Positions 43,488-55,345 of a stretch of DNA of 64,000 nucleotides are shown here, one piece after another; position 1 is the first letter of the stretch, and every line of letters begins with the position of its first letter. The position numbers and the translations under genes were made by a program. The notes under the pieces are model-generated. The model saw nothing but the letters and a program-made list of their open reading frames with translations, had not been told where the DNA came from and did no database searches. This DNA is from Darksidea phi (lineage: Eukaryota; Ascomycota; Dothideomycetes; Pleosporales; Lentitheciaceae): positions 62,001-126,000 of the forward strand of contig JASJFT010000110.1 of NCBI GenBank assembly GCA_030770425.1. The letters run 5' to 3'.

Positions 43488-45263
43488 CTAATGCCCACCT
43501 TTGCCCGGCTTTGACAGCCCACTTCCCCTCTTGAGCCACTGCAACTTCACTTGTTCAATCGACGTCCCACCTCCCATCTCCTTCTCCACAATCCGCCTCA
43601 CAACCTCCAATCTCTTTTTCAAGTCTACGCTCTCCCCATCTCCCTCCACACCCTCGACCCTCCTCCCAATAATCGCAATATTCCGCGTAGAAGGGATCCT
43701 CAGGTGTTCCTTTTCCGGAACATAGCCCATGGTCTTAGTCAGATGACCAACATAGCTGCAGAGCGATGTGTAGCCGGAGACTTGCTTCGACTTCGGCTTC
43801 GACTTCTCGGTAGGCGTGTTCGATGGGGCGTGAACTGAGTGTTCAGGATAGTGCGGAGCGCGGAACCGTGCACCGCCAAAATCGTGGCTACAGCATGGTA
43901 TAGCGATGAAGGGGCTTGAGGATAAGTACGCGAGAAGCGGAGTCCAGGGTGTTAGTTCGTCGGCATGGTTGGAGATGATAAAGGTGCCGGTGGGTGGGAT
44001 GCCATTGTGCCAACCCGGGTCCTTGTCTTCATCTGGTGTGGCGGTTGTGAGGACTTCTGGAACGAGGAGCATTTCTTGAAGGTTAGCGCGGTATTGGGCT
44101 TCGAAGGTGAGCCATGTTTTGCGGCGGCGCGCGTCGAAGCCGGTGCCGCTCCAGCCTTCTTTATTGAGAATGTAGACTAGGAGGCCGTTGCCGCAGCCTA
44201 TGTCTAGGAAGGTGGGGAAGGATTGTTGGGCGCTTGTACGTCGGTGCTGCTCCATCGACGTAGAGGCCTGGTGCGTAGCTTGAGATGCTGCGCCGTTTGG
44301 TGCTTCGGTTGCGGTGAGGCTCTCGTCTGAATACTCACCGCCATACATTTCAGTCCACAACTCGATGAGGAACGCGGCGATTCCCAGATCTTCAAAAACG
44401 TGTTTGTTCGCTGGTGTTTGCTCCACCCAATTATCAATGAGCTCTTTCGCATATTTGCCTTTCAGATACGCATATGTATCCTGGAAAGTCTTCTGCGGGA
44501 TGATGACGTCGTGGTGGACCCTCTTCTGATACCCTTGCATCCGTCCTCGAGAGTGTTTGTGTATGATTTCGATCATTTTCAGCGCCGTACGCGACATACG
44601 GTTATCCAGCGGTCTCTCAGCAAAGAGGTCGTAGTATATCGATAGCATTCCTGATGCAGTGTTTGAAGGAGCATTGGTTTGGAAGGTGTATAGGATGGCT
44701 ACGCCTCGCACTTTGGGGTGGTAGAAGGGGATGGAATCTGGTTCTGGGACATGGGGGAGGTATAGGACGAGATATCGTTCTGCGTCTATTGTCTTGCTGG
44801 ATCCGTCTTGATCGCGCAGTGTTACCTTTTGGGTAGAGATGAAGAGGTGACATGTCTGCAACAAAGCATTATCGACCTTGGGATTTCTAGGTATCAACTT
44901 CCTTACCACCGTCCACTCAAGTTTATATCCTGAGAGGCCACCAGGAAGGATACGTGGTTGGTGATCAGGCTTCAAGTGCTTGATAATGCCAGCGAGCTCA
45001 TGCGGATGCCTTGCATCCGGATTGAACGAAGCATCAGCGAAACTTGTATAAGACAGCTCGGCTCTGGACAAATGCGACGTGGTCAAATTCGGATTCTCCA
45101 ATAAATTTCGGCTAACTTCGAGGAAATACTCCGGCGTGAAGCTTGCGGGTGCGGATTGGATGATGGTCCAGATCTCCGGTGGAAGACCAGAGTCGATTGA
45201 TGGGGCGTTCTCGAGGTTGATGGGCTCAAATTTGGTGCCGTCTGTAGGTGCGTTATTATTCAT
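43488..45263 (-). CDS. TRM44: tRNA(Ser) Um44 2'-O-methyltransferase
   Basis: Single exon. The frame is open from 45389 but the first ATG is at 45263, giving 591 residues. SAM-dependent methylation of U44 in tRNA-Ser, cytoplasmic. Seen: family N-terminus (LPPEIWTIIQSAPASFTPEY, NPNLTTSHLSRAELSY), ERYLVLYLPHVPEPDSIPFY, MSRTALKMIEIIHKHSRGRM, the SAM-binding loop FLDIGCGNGLLVYILNKEGW and SGTGFDARRRKTW, then FIISNHADELTPWTPLLAYL and IPCCSHDFGGARFR (Cys-rich active region). The C-terminus is charged. The order and length fit TRM44 well. Confidence 0.92.
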   Translation of the reverse strand: MNNNAPTDGTKFEPINLENAPSIDSGLPPEIWTIIQSAPASFTPEYFLEVSRNLLENPNLTTSHLSRAELSYTSFADASFNPDARHPHELAGIIKHLKPDHQPRILPGGLSGYKLEWTVVRKLIPRNPKVDNALLQTCHLFISTQKVTLRDQDGSSKTIDAERYLVLYLPHVPEPDSIPFYHPKVRGVAILYTFQTNAPSNTASGMLSIYYDLFAERPLDNRMSRTALKMIEIIHKHSRGRMQGYQKRVHHDVIIPQKTFQDTYAYLKGKYAKELIDNWVEQTPANKHVFEDLGIAAFLIELWTEMYGGEYSDESLTATEAPNGAASQATHQASTSMEQHRRTSAQQSFPTFLDIGCGNGLLVYILNKEGWSGTGFDARRRKTWLTFEAQYRANLQEMLLVPEVLTTATPDEDKDPGWHNGIPPTGTFIISNHADELTPWTPLLAYLSSSPFIAIPCCSHDFGGARFRAPHYPEHSVHAPSNTPTEKSKPKSKQVSGYTSLCSYVGHLTKTMGYVPEKEHLRIPSTRNIAIIGRRVEGVEGDGESVDLKKRLEVVRRIVEKEMGGGTSIEQVKLQWLKRGSGLSKPGKGGH

Positions 45264-45775
45264 CTTGGGTAGGTCTTGTGATGTAGAATTGTCGTGCAAT
45301 CGGCTTGGGGAATTCTGCCGGTTTCTTCGCTGCTTCTTGTGATATCCAGTAGGAGAAGGCTCTAGTCCGCGACTCTCTGCCAACGCCACTTAGGAAAGGT
45401 CTCTTTGGTGACCAGCAAATGCCCATATAATGCTTTTAGTGACTCCTGTATTTTGACTCATCCGCTAAGGCGCCCGCAAGCTTTTCGAGTTAGGGTGCCG
45501 CTTCAGGTGTCCAGTTTCGCTAGCCTACGGGTCGATATTTCTGTTTAAAATAGTTAGAGGGCTGTGCTGACAAAAACACGATGGTAGGCATGAGCTCCAA
45601 ACTACGCAGTCGAAGTTTGTGCCCATGTTAAATTCTCCAGCGGACTTCTGACCAATAGAAAGTGACGCCAAGACCACACTCTGTCAGCCTCTGCCACTTG
45701 CCAACCTTCCGCCATGCTCCTCACCATTCAGGTCGTCGTGTATCACCGAAGAATACCCAGAGAAGCTACTAAATA
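45264..45775. promoter_or_regulatory. divergent promoter region, TRM44 / MFS transporter
   Basis: About 510 bp between two head-to-head genes. It contains a CCAAT motif at 45652-45656 (in GACCAATAG), a common fungal Hap-complex site, though a single match has little weight. No gene inside. Confidence 0.4.
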
Positions 45776-47351
45776 ATGGTCTCCCAAAACGTAATTGAGC
45801 TTCAACCCATAGGCGAAAATTCAAGGGACCAAGCTCCCATCAATACGAATGATGATCCAGTAGAGTTCCTCCCACAGCCATCAAGAACCGTCAGTGTCGT
45901 AGAGCGATGGAACAGTCCCAGGATCAATATCTGGCGCACATTCGCGACCTTCCTTGCTTTTATCATCATGGGCGCGAATGATGCGGCGTGCGGTGCGCTT
46001 ATTCCATATGTAAGCTATTCTCGGGAATGGTATGTTAAGCGCCGTGACTGATGGCCTGTAGATTGAGAAGTTCTACGGATTGACATATGTTATTGTCTCT
46101 CTAATCTTCCTCTCACCACTACTCGGATACGCGGGGGCAGCTTTTCTTAACAATTCCATCCACATCCGCTTGGGTCAGCGCGGTGTTGCCTTCTTAGGTC
46201 CAGCCTGTCACGTCCTCGCGTACCTGAGCATCGCACTACATCCACCATACCCCGTGTTTGTAGCAGCCTTTGTTCTGGCCGGCTTCGGTAACGGTCTCGA
46301 AAACGCAGCGTGGAACGCCTGGCTGGGTAACATGGCCAACTCCAACGAGGTTCTGGGCTTTCTTCATGGGTTTTATGGGCTTGGAGCGTTACTTAGTCCA
46401 CTTGTGGCGACTTCTCTAATCATTCAGGCTGGTTGGCCCTGGTATGCCTTTTACTATGTTATGGTATGTAACCCCTTGGCCTCGTGCTTCAGCAACTCAT
46501 AAATCTGTAGCTTGGCGGCGCAGCTATTGAACTTACCACCTCTCTATGGGCCTTTTGGCCAGCTTCTGGCCGTGTATATCGAGAATCCAGGCCGCGCACT
46601 GCCGCGATGAAGGATAATCGTCTCAGCGAAGCACTGAAGAGTCGAGTTACATGGGTCGTGTCCTTCTTTCTACTCTGCTACGGAGGTGCCGAAGTGGCTC
46701 TGGGTGGTTGGGTAGTGACCTTCATGATACGAGAGCGTGAGGGTCAGCCTTTCGAATCGGGCATGGTAGCTACCGGCTTTTGGACCGGCTTCACCACCGG
46801 ACGTTTCGTACTCGGTTTCTTAACGCCCAGATTGGGAGAGAAGCTCGCCGCTGCGGTAAATTCTCTAAGGCTTTTTACCTAGATGGGGCTAATCGCGGCA
46901 CTAGATCTACGTTGTCCTTTCCATGGTTTGCCAGCTCATCTTCTGGCTCGTCCCCTCGTTTCACGTTTCTGCTATCGCCGTGTCTCTCCAAGGCTTCTTC
47001 CTAGGTCCGCTGTTTCCAGCCGCAATCGTAACAGCAACAAAGGCCCTTCCACCCTACCTCCATGTCTCGGCAATAGGTTTCGCAGCTGCTTTCGCTGGTG
47101 GAGGCGGTGCCGTCCTGCCCTTCGCGATTGGTGCTCTAGCACAATCGCAAGGTGTGTCCGTGCTCCAGCCCGTCATCCTTGCAATCTTAGTGGTCCTCCT
47201 CATTCTATGGATCTGCCTTCCTGCAATTAATAAAGCTCCAGTGGGAAGTCATGATGAGTCAGTAACCAAGGGACGACAATGGGTATATGTCGATTTTGAC
47301 CTTGTGGAGGCTGGAAGGCGGACGATCCGGAAGGCTAGGGGTGGAGAGTAG
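45776..47351 (+). CDS. MFS transporter (Bsc6/fucose-permease-like group)
   Basis: Four exons: 45776-46009, 46062-46463, 46511-46855 and 46905-47351, 475 residues, all phase 0. Seen: soluble N-terminus, then about 12 hydrophobic segments, starting TFATFLAFIIMGANDAACGA, with LIFLSPLLGYAGAAFL, the polar GFGNGLENAAWNAWLGNM and FLHGFYGLGALLSPLVATSL typical of the FHS/Bsc6-like subfamily, SFFLLCYGGAEVALGGWVV, and FWTGFTTGRFVLGFLTPRLG, the G-R containing loop-2/8 equivalent. C-terminal QGFFLGPLFPAAIV and FAAAFAGGGGAVLPFAIGAL. Solute unknown; plasma membrane likely. Confidence 0.88.
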
Positions 47352-47629
47352 GCATGCCTCTTACATTTTCTTTGATGTATCGGCGCCTCCTGTACTAGAG
47401 CAGAGGTCTATGTACATTAGTCTCTTACATTCTACAGTAAACCTGTTAAGAACCCTGGAACTACGTAGTTCTTCTATGTACTACGTATCCTGATAGCGTT
47501 CAATAAATAATACTAACTAAAGGCTGTTTAATTTAGTAGATAATTTATTGGAGTAGAGATGGCCATGTAGGTTCATATGCACAGACTTCTGACACATGAC
47601 TGTAACACATCAATAGTGTGCCCACTCCC
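47352..47629. terminator. 3' flank of the MFS gene
   Basis: Probable 3' UTR and transcript end with AATAAATAATAC-type A/T-rich signal at about 47500-47512. No coding features. Confidence 0.35.
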
Positions 47630-48062
47630 CAATTTAGTTTGGATTTTTATAGCGGGAGTCTCTTTTGTAAGATCCGCACGAAATACAGTAGGAGTTTGTA
47701 TATAGTAGAGGTGCTATACGCACACCTTATACAGGACTGTCGAGCTGTAGGGCTGTACACAGTACTATCGATCGTGAGATACCGACGAGGTGATATTTCG
47801 AACATCGAACATTGAGGCGACGAGCAATGACATGTGCTGCCGAACCACAGAGCCTTGTTAAGAGACCAACTGCGGTAGCGATGAGTTAGCATACCCACAC
47901 TACCGCCCACAATGTAAAAATTGCCTGCGATGATACCAGCAGCCTACTCGCATCCATCTCTTATCCTCAGCCAGGTTCCTCACATCCATTTCTTATACCC
48001 AGCCAGCTTCCTCACACATCATGTCTTCGCCAACGATTCTTCGCCTGGCCTTCAGTAGGACA
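47630..48062 (-). repeat. dispersed repeat family, copy C (long form)
   Basis: The best-preserved long copy. Read left to right it shows GGGAGTCTCTTTTGTAAGAT, AGTAGGAGTTTGTATATAGT, GAGGTGCTATACGCACACC, CGAACATTGAGGCGACGAGC, then a distal half (GAGCCTTGTTAAGAGACCAA ... GCCTGCGATGATACCAGCAG ... CATCTCTTATCCTCAGCCAG) matched only by copy B. Within the distal half a short unit (CATC(T/C)(C/A)TTTCTTAT-CCAGCCAG) is itself duplicated. No ORF of note. Confidence 0.8.
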
Positions 48063-49191
48063 GTGAACTAGACTACGCCCGCTCCTCAATGCCTACATAT
48101 TCACATCAAGCAGTGAATTACAGAGCGATGGGAAATTCGTGTAGACAAGTAGCACCACAAGAAAGCATTTTCAGTGATTGGATCTTGAACGCAGTACTCT
48201 TGCCTTCGCTGTATTGCAAGGTGTGGAGCCAATTTTTGATTGACTGCGACCGTACCAAACGTGCAGCTGATAGGAGGGGCGCCGCAAAGACAGTCGACTA
48301 CTCATTCGCCTCGCTTTGCGGAACCGTGATAATGTACGACATCTTTTTTTTTTTTTGCATACAGTTCTAGCGCACTATAACTTGCACTGTAGACTCTTTA
48401 CGTATATATCATGTTCTCTCCTGCAGAGCGCTAGCGACTCAAATAATTGTAAGCACATGGCATATGCTAGGCTTCCAGCTTTCTTGCAATCTGCACTGGT
48501 GCGACGAGTTGTATAAAGGCAGGCCAGAGTATATACTCATAATGTTAAGACTATGTTATCCCGGACGGTATTTCGTAATCAACAGAAGTGGCAGAGCGGT
48601 ATGGATATGACTACAACCCTTCCGAACTCCTTACCCGGTGTTCGCACCCTTCGCCCGGGTTCTCGCGATCTTGGATTAATATATAAGCGCAAACCCGGGT
48701 CCCACCGACGTCTAGCCACTTCCACGCCATCGGTTGTTATTTGGACATTGTTGCACGACAGCAAAACACTTTAGTAGATAGACCATTCGCATGAATGGAG
48801 CTTTCAACGTCGCATGGTAAGCTGGGTTAACCTGAACAAAGGTGAACCCGAGCCGCTACTCCGCAGCTCCCACGCCGCCAAAATAGCCTGGTCTGTTCCA
48901 GAGCGTGGTCCATCGACAGTTCACCAATGATTTATGCCCTTAAGTGTTTGCGCAAAAACGTACTGTGGGGCCTCGAGTTTTGTGGATACCTTGTCTACGG
49001 TGGCTTGGTACCGACTAGGGTAGGGGCTCAGATAGATTGATCGTTTAGATGGACTATCGGCATATACCTAAATCCCAACAATATGCACAGCACCATGAAA
49101 TATAATGTACCTCCTTTGTACCTTTTCAATCGCCGTTGCGTTACTCTTTGCTGGGACCTTTTCCTAATTCCTTTCCACGACTGTGTAAAAG
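48063..49191. other. intergenic, no gene seen
   Basis: More than 1 kb without a supported gene. A 13-base T run near 48343-48357. A frame at 48553-48774 is without recognisable features. Includes the promoter of the DUF1996 gene. Confidence 0.5.
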
Positions 49192-50498
49192 ATGAAGGTC
49201 AACACTCTCGCCGCCTACGCGGCGCTCACAGCAACTGGCTTTGCCCAAACTAAACCGCCACCAGTCTGCGCAGAATGCTCCACCGCACCCATGCTCCGTT
49301 TTTCTTGCTCGCAGCTTGTGGTTGAACGTCTTGATCCTCTCGTCACACCGGGGCTGAATCCGTCACCTCATGTGCATCAAGTAAGTGCAAGCAATACCCA
49401 ACAAAACAAAAACCCCAAACCTATCTATATACTTAGACTTTCTAGATCGTGGGCGGCAATTCCTTCAACGCCAGCATGGACCCTCTTAACGACTTACCCG
49501 CAACTTCAACCTGCACAAGCTGCACATTTAGCGAGGACTTCAGGTACAGCCCATCACTTTGAAAGTACACAACAAGTAATTGACCAATACCCAGCAACTA
49601 CTGGACGGCAGTGCTCTACTTCCGTGCCCGAAATGGCACCTTCCGCCGCGTTCCTCAAATGGGCAACCTCTTCCTCGAAGAGGCCACCGGCGGCCAAACG
49701 GTCTACTACATCCCGCCCTATGACGGCATCACCAACGTAACCGCTTTCCGCCCCGGATTCCGCATGCTCGTCGGTGATCCCAACGCACGTACCGACCGTC
49801 ACACACAGGAATCGCGGCAATCTAGCTTTCGGTGCTTTGGTGCCGGGTTCGAGGGTGGACAGGGACCGCCAGGCGGTGGAAATGATACGAGACATTTCCC
49901 TAAGGGGCCGTGTACGGGAGGGATTAGAAGTAATATTTTCTTTCCGACGTGTTGGGATGGAGTGAATCTAGACAGCCCAGATCACAAATCACACGTCTCC
50001 TTCCCCGCCAACAACGGCTCTTTCGAACGGAACAGCCCCTGCCCGGCCTCCCATCCCGTTAAGATTCCGCAGCTCTTTTACGAGATCCTCTGGGACACTC
50101 GTGAATTCAATGACCTGTCGGAGTGGCCTGAAGACGGCTCCCAACCCTTTGTGTTCAGCACCGGCGATCCGTAAGTGTTTCTCCATGTCTGCCTCCTCCC
50201 TTTGTATGATACTAACGTGAGATCAAAGAACTGGATATTCTCAACATGCTGATTACATATTTGGTTGGAAAGGCGATGCGCTTCAGCGTGCCATGGACCA
50301 GCGCTGCGCCGGGAACTGTCCAACGCTGCAGACGCAGGCTACCGGTGTAGCAAACGAGTGTACGCAAGCCAGGCGTGTTGATGAGGTGATTGATGGATGT
50401 AAGTGGCTCCTCTGCTTATAATGACTTAGCAGCTAAGCTGACTCGGTATAGGGCTTGATAGTCTTCCAGGAAATCATCCTATTACATGGGAAGAATAA
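49192..50498 (+). CDS. secreted DUF1996 domain protein
   Basis: Five exons: 49192-49380, 49446-49543, 49595-50170, 50229-50398 and 50452-50498, 359 residues. Seen: signal peptide (KVNTLAAYAALTATGFAQ), CSTAPMLRFSCSQLVVERLD, the family hallmark GLNPSPHVHQIVGGNSFNAS, SCTFSEDFSNYWTAVLYFRA, GQTVYYIPPYDGITNVTAFR, RCFGAGFEGG, FFPTCWDGVNLDSPDHKSHV, SHPVKIPQLFYEILWDT and FSTGDPTGYSQHADYIFGWK with DALQRAMDQRC. These blocks define DUF1996 (PF09362), an extracellular fungal family with conserved His and Cys residues and no established enzyme activity. Every intron preserves phase, so it is intact. The final exon of 47 nt was placed from the W-codon split (GGT / GG). Confidence 0.93.
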
Positions 50499-50803
50499 GC
50501 GCTATCTAGGAGAAGTAGAAGCTGGTTCTAATGCGTGCATCGGTTACCCTTCGTAGAAACTGATACGGACTCAAACGTTGTCCCTTACGTATGATTAGAA
50601 TTAGGCCGCAAAATTCTCACAGATTGACACGACCGCCGCGAACTGCCACCACCTGTATCTTGATCCAACTTATCGGCCCGAATTCTTATTGTAAGATTAG
50701 ATCATAAAGATAGACGCAAGAATCTAGAAATGTGTCTTGTACAGAAATGCTCCCAAACGCCTCTAGAAACGTACAATCGTACTCGCCCATAGTGTGCAAC
50801 CAC
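50499..50803. terminator. convergent 3' region, DUF1996 gene / VTI1
   Basis: About 300 bp between two convergent genes. Probable 3' UTRs; no other feature seen. Confidence 0.4.
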
Positions 50804-51710
50804 TCATCTGAACTTGCTGTAAATAACCGCAAAGATAAGCAAAACAAGCACCGTGATAATCGCAATGGTGATGATTCGGTTTGTAGCCATCCTGTGATCG
50901 TAATCTCGTTAGCATACCGGGCCTCAAAACGGGAACCATGATCTAGGGCATTCCGCATCAACATGCCTAGCTTTGTCACCAATTTTCGGGAGAATACACA
51001 CCTTCTTGCCATTCCCTTCAGCGTTTTGATACTCCGATCTGTGTAACTTTCGCTCGCCAACAACGTGCCCCTCGTATGCTCGATCTGTTCCCTCTGCCTA
51101 TGCAAATCACTCAGTGTGCCCGCGCCAATCTGCTCCGTTTCAAGCGCCATGCGCTGCGCCGCAGTAAGCCTCCCTGATGACCGCTGAAGCCTATCGGTGC
51201 CTGATAGCAGCTGCTGGCGCTGCTCGAGCTGCGCATCTGTGTCCGGGTTGTCGGTATAGCGATCACCGAAGAGTTTGCTGCGGTCATTGGTGTAAGCTTC
51301 GAGTTTACGCTTGGAGCTATCTAGGTCGTGTTCGAAGTTGCGGAAGCGCGAGTTATATTTGGATTTGAGGTTTGCGGGGATGTTGGACTTTTCGAGGCGC
51401 ATTTGACCAATCTAGATACGAAGCCATTAGCTATCATTTTGTGATAATGCCATGCATGAGAGATATGCGCTTTTTCTTTCGAATAGCAGCCACGCATTCT
51501 GTCACATGCACACTAGTAAGTCGGACTTACCAGTTCATCTGCCTCCTCCAACGCCCTCTCTGCCCTACTGATAGCAGCCTTCCGAGGCTCGCCAGTTGTT
51601 TCCTTGATCTGCTCTATTTGTTGGTTCAAGTCGGCCTGCACGAGCTTCAGCTCGGCTTCGTAGCCACCGAAGCGCTCGGTGCCTGCTTCCGCATCGATAA
51701 GGTTAGACAT
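50804..51710 (-). CDS. VTI1: vesicle SNARE Vti1
   Basis: Three exons: 51531-51710, 51002-51411 and 50804-50891, 225 residues. Qb-SNARE for Golgi, endosome and vacuole fusion. Seen: N-terminal Habc helix region (GYEAELKLVQADLNQQIEQI), IGQMRLEKSNIPANLKSKYN, the SNARE motif around TDRLQRSSGRLTAAQRMALE with central Gln, TEQIGAGTLSDLHRQREQIE, SYTDRSIKTLKGMARR, and, in the short last exon, MATNRIITIAIITVLVLLIF as the tail anchor. The last intron (GTGTGT...ATCACAG) is unusually long at 110 bp, but the SNARE-to-anchor join is exact. Length is typical of Vti1. Confidence 0.94.
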
Positions 51711-52564
51711 GGCGGTTGTCGCGAGGGAATTTTTCCAGTCTACGAAGTGTCGATGAGAACTAACAGGGGTATGGGTCGATATAGACGCGTTGCTGTGAAT
51801 CGGAGAGTGGGTTATGAGAGTGTCGTAAAGGAAGGTTGCAGTCGCGGACGAAGCGCAATGCGTAATGCCAAGACTGAGGCTAGGGCATCCTTGTCAGGTC
51901 ACGTGTGATGACTATGTGCTGGTCTTGCCCGGTGTTCACAACCGTTACTATGTATGCTATTCATCTTCTCTTCTGTACTTGGCCCATAGAACAGCAGCTC
52001 TCATCGTGCAAGTGCACCCTGACACACCATATGGAAATAGCAATAAAATCCAGAGTTCTGCCCCAATCTATTCAACCTTTGACCGTCACTTACATCTACC
52101 TAAGCCCACCTTTCCCCAACACGAAGGTGTCTTCAGAAACAAAGACACGAACGTTTTCATGATAACTTTATGACGCTCTAAGAACGATGTCTCTACCTCC
52201 ACTACCGGAAGCGCCCTAGCGCAACCCCAACCACTCCGTTCCATCCAGCTAGTCAGATCGTTCCGAGGACGTCAACCCAAGTAAGGTATAAAGACTTTGA
52301 CTCGGCAGTTATCCTTGTCCGCTTTTTGCACGCGATATCCGCACATGTTTGAACTTTTCTCACGTTGAGACTAGCTCTAACAAGCTGAAACCATGCTCGC
52401 TTCACAGGTCAACGACCTCACCACTTCTTCCATATCGCCTTTTTTTTTGTAAAATTTTCCTTAATACCATTTCACTAGTATTACTATATCGCCGATCCAA
52501 CCTAGATTTGGTAAATTTCCATCCAGCCTCGCAACCTACAACCTATTGTCGGGCGAAGAAAGAG
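51711..52564. promoter_or_regulatory. divergent region, VTI1 / FAD protein
   Basis: About 850 bp between head-to-head genes, containing a T run at 52441-52449 and no supported gene. The frame entering the FAD gene is open from 52349, but the dinucleotide-binding motif starts right after the ATG at 52565. Confidence 0.45.
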
Positions 52565-54213
52565 ATGGAGAAGAAACGCATAGCAATAGTCGGAAGCGGA
52601 ATATCCGGTCTTTCCACCCTCTGGACGCTCCGCAACGCCAACCAAGACATTCACCTCTTTGAAAAAGAGAATCGATTAGGCGGTCACACGAATACAGCAA
52701 TATGGACGACCAAGCAGAACAACAAGAGTACGCCTGTAGATACAGGGTTCATCGTGCTGAATACAGCTACGTATCGTTAGTCTACGCGTGATAATACAGA
52801 TAGACGAGTCCTGACGAGACTCACAGCGAACTTCATCGCCTTCTTGAAAGAACTAGGAGTCAAGACAATGACAAGCAAAATGACTTTCGGTATATCCCGC
52901 GACTTCGGCGCCTTCGAATGGTCCGGTACCTCCCTCTCGGCACTCTTCGCCCAGCCCACCAATGCCCTCCGACCAACCTTCTGGCGCATGATTTTTGATA
53001 TTATCCGGTTCAACCTGTTCAGTCTCGACCTACTCTCCTCGTCCTCTAGCCCATCATCTGAGCTTACTATTGGCGAGTACCTCGAGCAGCAGGGGTACTC
53101 TGACACTTTTCGCGATGACTACTTAATTCCAATGACTGCTTGTGTATGGTCCACGGGCGCTGATAAGTGCGCGCTCGAGTTCCCCGCTCTAACGCTTGTA
53201 CGCTTCATGTGGAATCATCATCTTCTTTCGACGGTGCAGGAACGACCGCCCTGGTTGACTATTGAGGGCGGATCCCAAAGATATATCGATGCGGTGATGA
53301 AAGAATGTCAAAGTGCGAGAGTATACTTGAACACGCCCGTAGAATCGCTCGAGCGCAAAGACGGGAAGGTGGAGATAACACTTGGTGAGAAAGGCGAAGG
53401 GAGAAAAGAGTTATTTGACGAGGTGGTGCTAGCTTGCCATGGAGATCAGGCGAGATGGATCGTAGGCGATGCAGCAACGTCTGAAGAGAAAGATATCCTG
53501 AGTGCCTTCGAAACGACACCTAACACAGCATATCTGCATTCTGATCTATCTGTACATGAACTCACACCCCTCCTTCAACACTAAAGTTAGCTTATACTAA
53601 CAATCTACAGCTCATGCCCAAACGCCGCACCGCCTGGTCCGCCTGGAACTACCTCACTCACTCTTCACCCCCATCCAAACCTGACAGCCCTGCAGCCGGC
53701 ACACTCCAAACTGTTTCACTAACCTACAACATGAACATCCTACAAGCCCTAGCCGTCCCCACATATGGCGACATTCTCGTTACGTTGAATCCCCAAACCC
53801 CACCATCCCCCTCACGCACACAAGCAACCTACCAATACCGACATCCACTCTACAATGCTCGCATGGTGGCCGCCCAAGGAGAGCTTGAGCAAATACAGGG
53901 GAAGAGGGGAGTATGGTATGTGGGGGCTTGGACGGGATATGGTTTTCACGAGGACGGATTTGCAAGTGGTATGGGTGTGGGATTGAGACTTGGGGGAAGC
54001 GTGCCGTGGGAGGCGAAGAGTGCGAAGTTTAGCAGGGGCGTAAAGCCGGTATTGGGGTGGAAGGACTTTGTTGCTAGGGCTGTTGTTTGGATGTTGCAGT
54101 TGTACATTTTGACCTTGGAACGTGTAGTAGGGATACAAAGGAGGAGTATACTAAAGGGCAAGGAGTATGCGAACAGTAATGGTGTAACCCATGGAAAGGT
54201 TAAAGCATCATAG
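52565..54213 (+). CDS. FAD/NAD-binding amine-oxidase-like protein (COG2907 type)
   Basis: Three exons: 52565-52775, 52827-53551 and 53611-54213, 512 residues. Seen: Rossmann FAD motif IAIVGSGISGLSTLWTL, FEKENRLGGHTNTA, TGFIVLNTATYPNFIAFLKE, TMTSKMTFGISRDFGAFEWS, YLIPMTACVWSTG, VERPPWLTIEGGSQRYIDA-like stretch, VVLACHGDQARWIV, TAYLHSDLSLMPKRRTAWSA, and the C-terminal RHPLYNARMVAAQGELEQIQ, GAWTGYGFHEDGFASGMGVG that closes the FAD site. A C-terminal hydrophobic segment (VVWMLQLYILTLERVVG) may contact membrane. Homologues in bacteria and fungi often neighbour cyclopropane-fatty-acid-synthase-like genes; none is here. Substrate unknown. Confidence 0.88.
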
Positions 54214-54481
54214 AACGTCAGAAACTTGGAAGCCCTTCAGCTCTCCCGCAAAGATCAGTATCTTCATCTAATCATGCACTTTATGATCTCGAGCTTAGCA
54301 CCGTGAGGTTGTGATTTATGTCGTTGATTTTAGAGAAACCTTAAGATACCCATGATGGTCGTCACAGAACCGGCACGACCGGAGCCTGAATGCTGATGCG
54401 CGACATCTTACTGTCGATATGGCCGCCCGCATATTGAAAGACGCTCGAAGAACTCCCCCAACCCAGGTGTCCGGAACCACA
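54214..54481. terminator. convergent 3' region, FAD gene / eL43
   Basis: About 270 bp between two convergent genes; no gene or repeat seen. Confidence 0.4.
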
Positions 54482-55057
54482 CTAGACCTCAGCAATTTCT
54501 CTCAATCGTCGGATGGTGGACCTTGTGGCCGCGGCAGCGGGGGTACTGTCAAAAATTAGCACAGTATTTTTAAGTTAACCTCCGTTGTTTGGGTTCGTGA
54601 ATGTGCACGCGCGGCAAAGGGAGGCTTACGTGACGGTGTAGGCGCCACCGGCGGTGGTCTTGCGGCAGGACCGGCACTTCCAGATACCTGGGCGAGTTAA
54701 CATTTCGCAACTAATTGACGGCAAAGGCGGGTGGTTTCTCAGGTCTGTGTAAAGGCTCCAAGATATGAATAGCGTTGTCCTAAGCCTCACACCGACCAAA
54801 GTTCCCACTGTGCGCCTCGATTCCACATACCGACAGCCTCGCGCTTGACAGCGTTCTTTCCGCAGAATTGGCAGACGTAGCGGGCGTGCTGGGTGATCTA
54901 CCGCACACAAAGTCAGCCATTGCGCTCGCCCACAACGCGCTCGCTCGCTCGCTGGTGGTATACGTACTTCCATCTTCTTGACCTGCTTTCGCAGGGAAGC
55001 GCCGTAACGCGTTCCGTACTTGCCGGTGATGCCGACCTTCTTCGTGCGTTTGGTCAT
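54482..55057 (-). CDS. RPL43: 60S ribosomal protein eL43 (L37a)
   Basis: Four exons: 54968-55057, 54831-54897, 54630-54687 and 54482-54545, giving exactly 92 residues, the standard eL43 length. Seen: [92 protein letters not shown]. The two CxxC pairs (CQFC, CRSC) form the zinc ribbon. Rich intron content is usual for ribosomal protein genes. All joins in phase. Confidence 0.97.
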
Positions 55058-55345
55058 TGTGCCTCGTGTGTTGTGGGGTTTGGGAGGGTGATGGACGTTC
55101 GAGGTTGGAGTCGCTTCGTTATTTTGAGGCCGCGCTGCCAAGGTCGTGGCTCGCTTAGCCAGAATTAGTGGGTACGTTGCGGTGCATCGGCGGATTATTT
55201 CGCCGGTCCGAGAAACGCTAGCTTCCATCTAGTTGCCTACTCTCGAACCTAGGACTACTGAATACGCTTCTTCATTCATTCGCTTGCTCTATCTTGGAAG
55301 CCTGGAATTTGAAAGCAGCTCAGCTGGTAAATCCCAATCCGGATC

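Noticed and set aside
48570..48774. Possible tRNA or short gene (GTGGCAGAGCGGT-like start)
   Set aside because: No clover-leaf could be completed (no matching acceptor or T-arm), and the coding frame has no recognisable motif.
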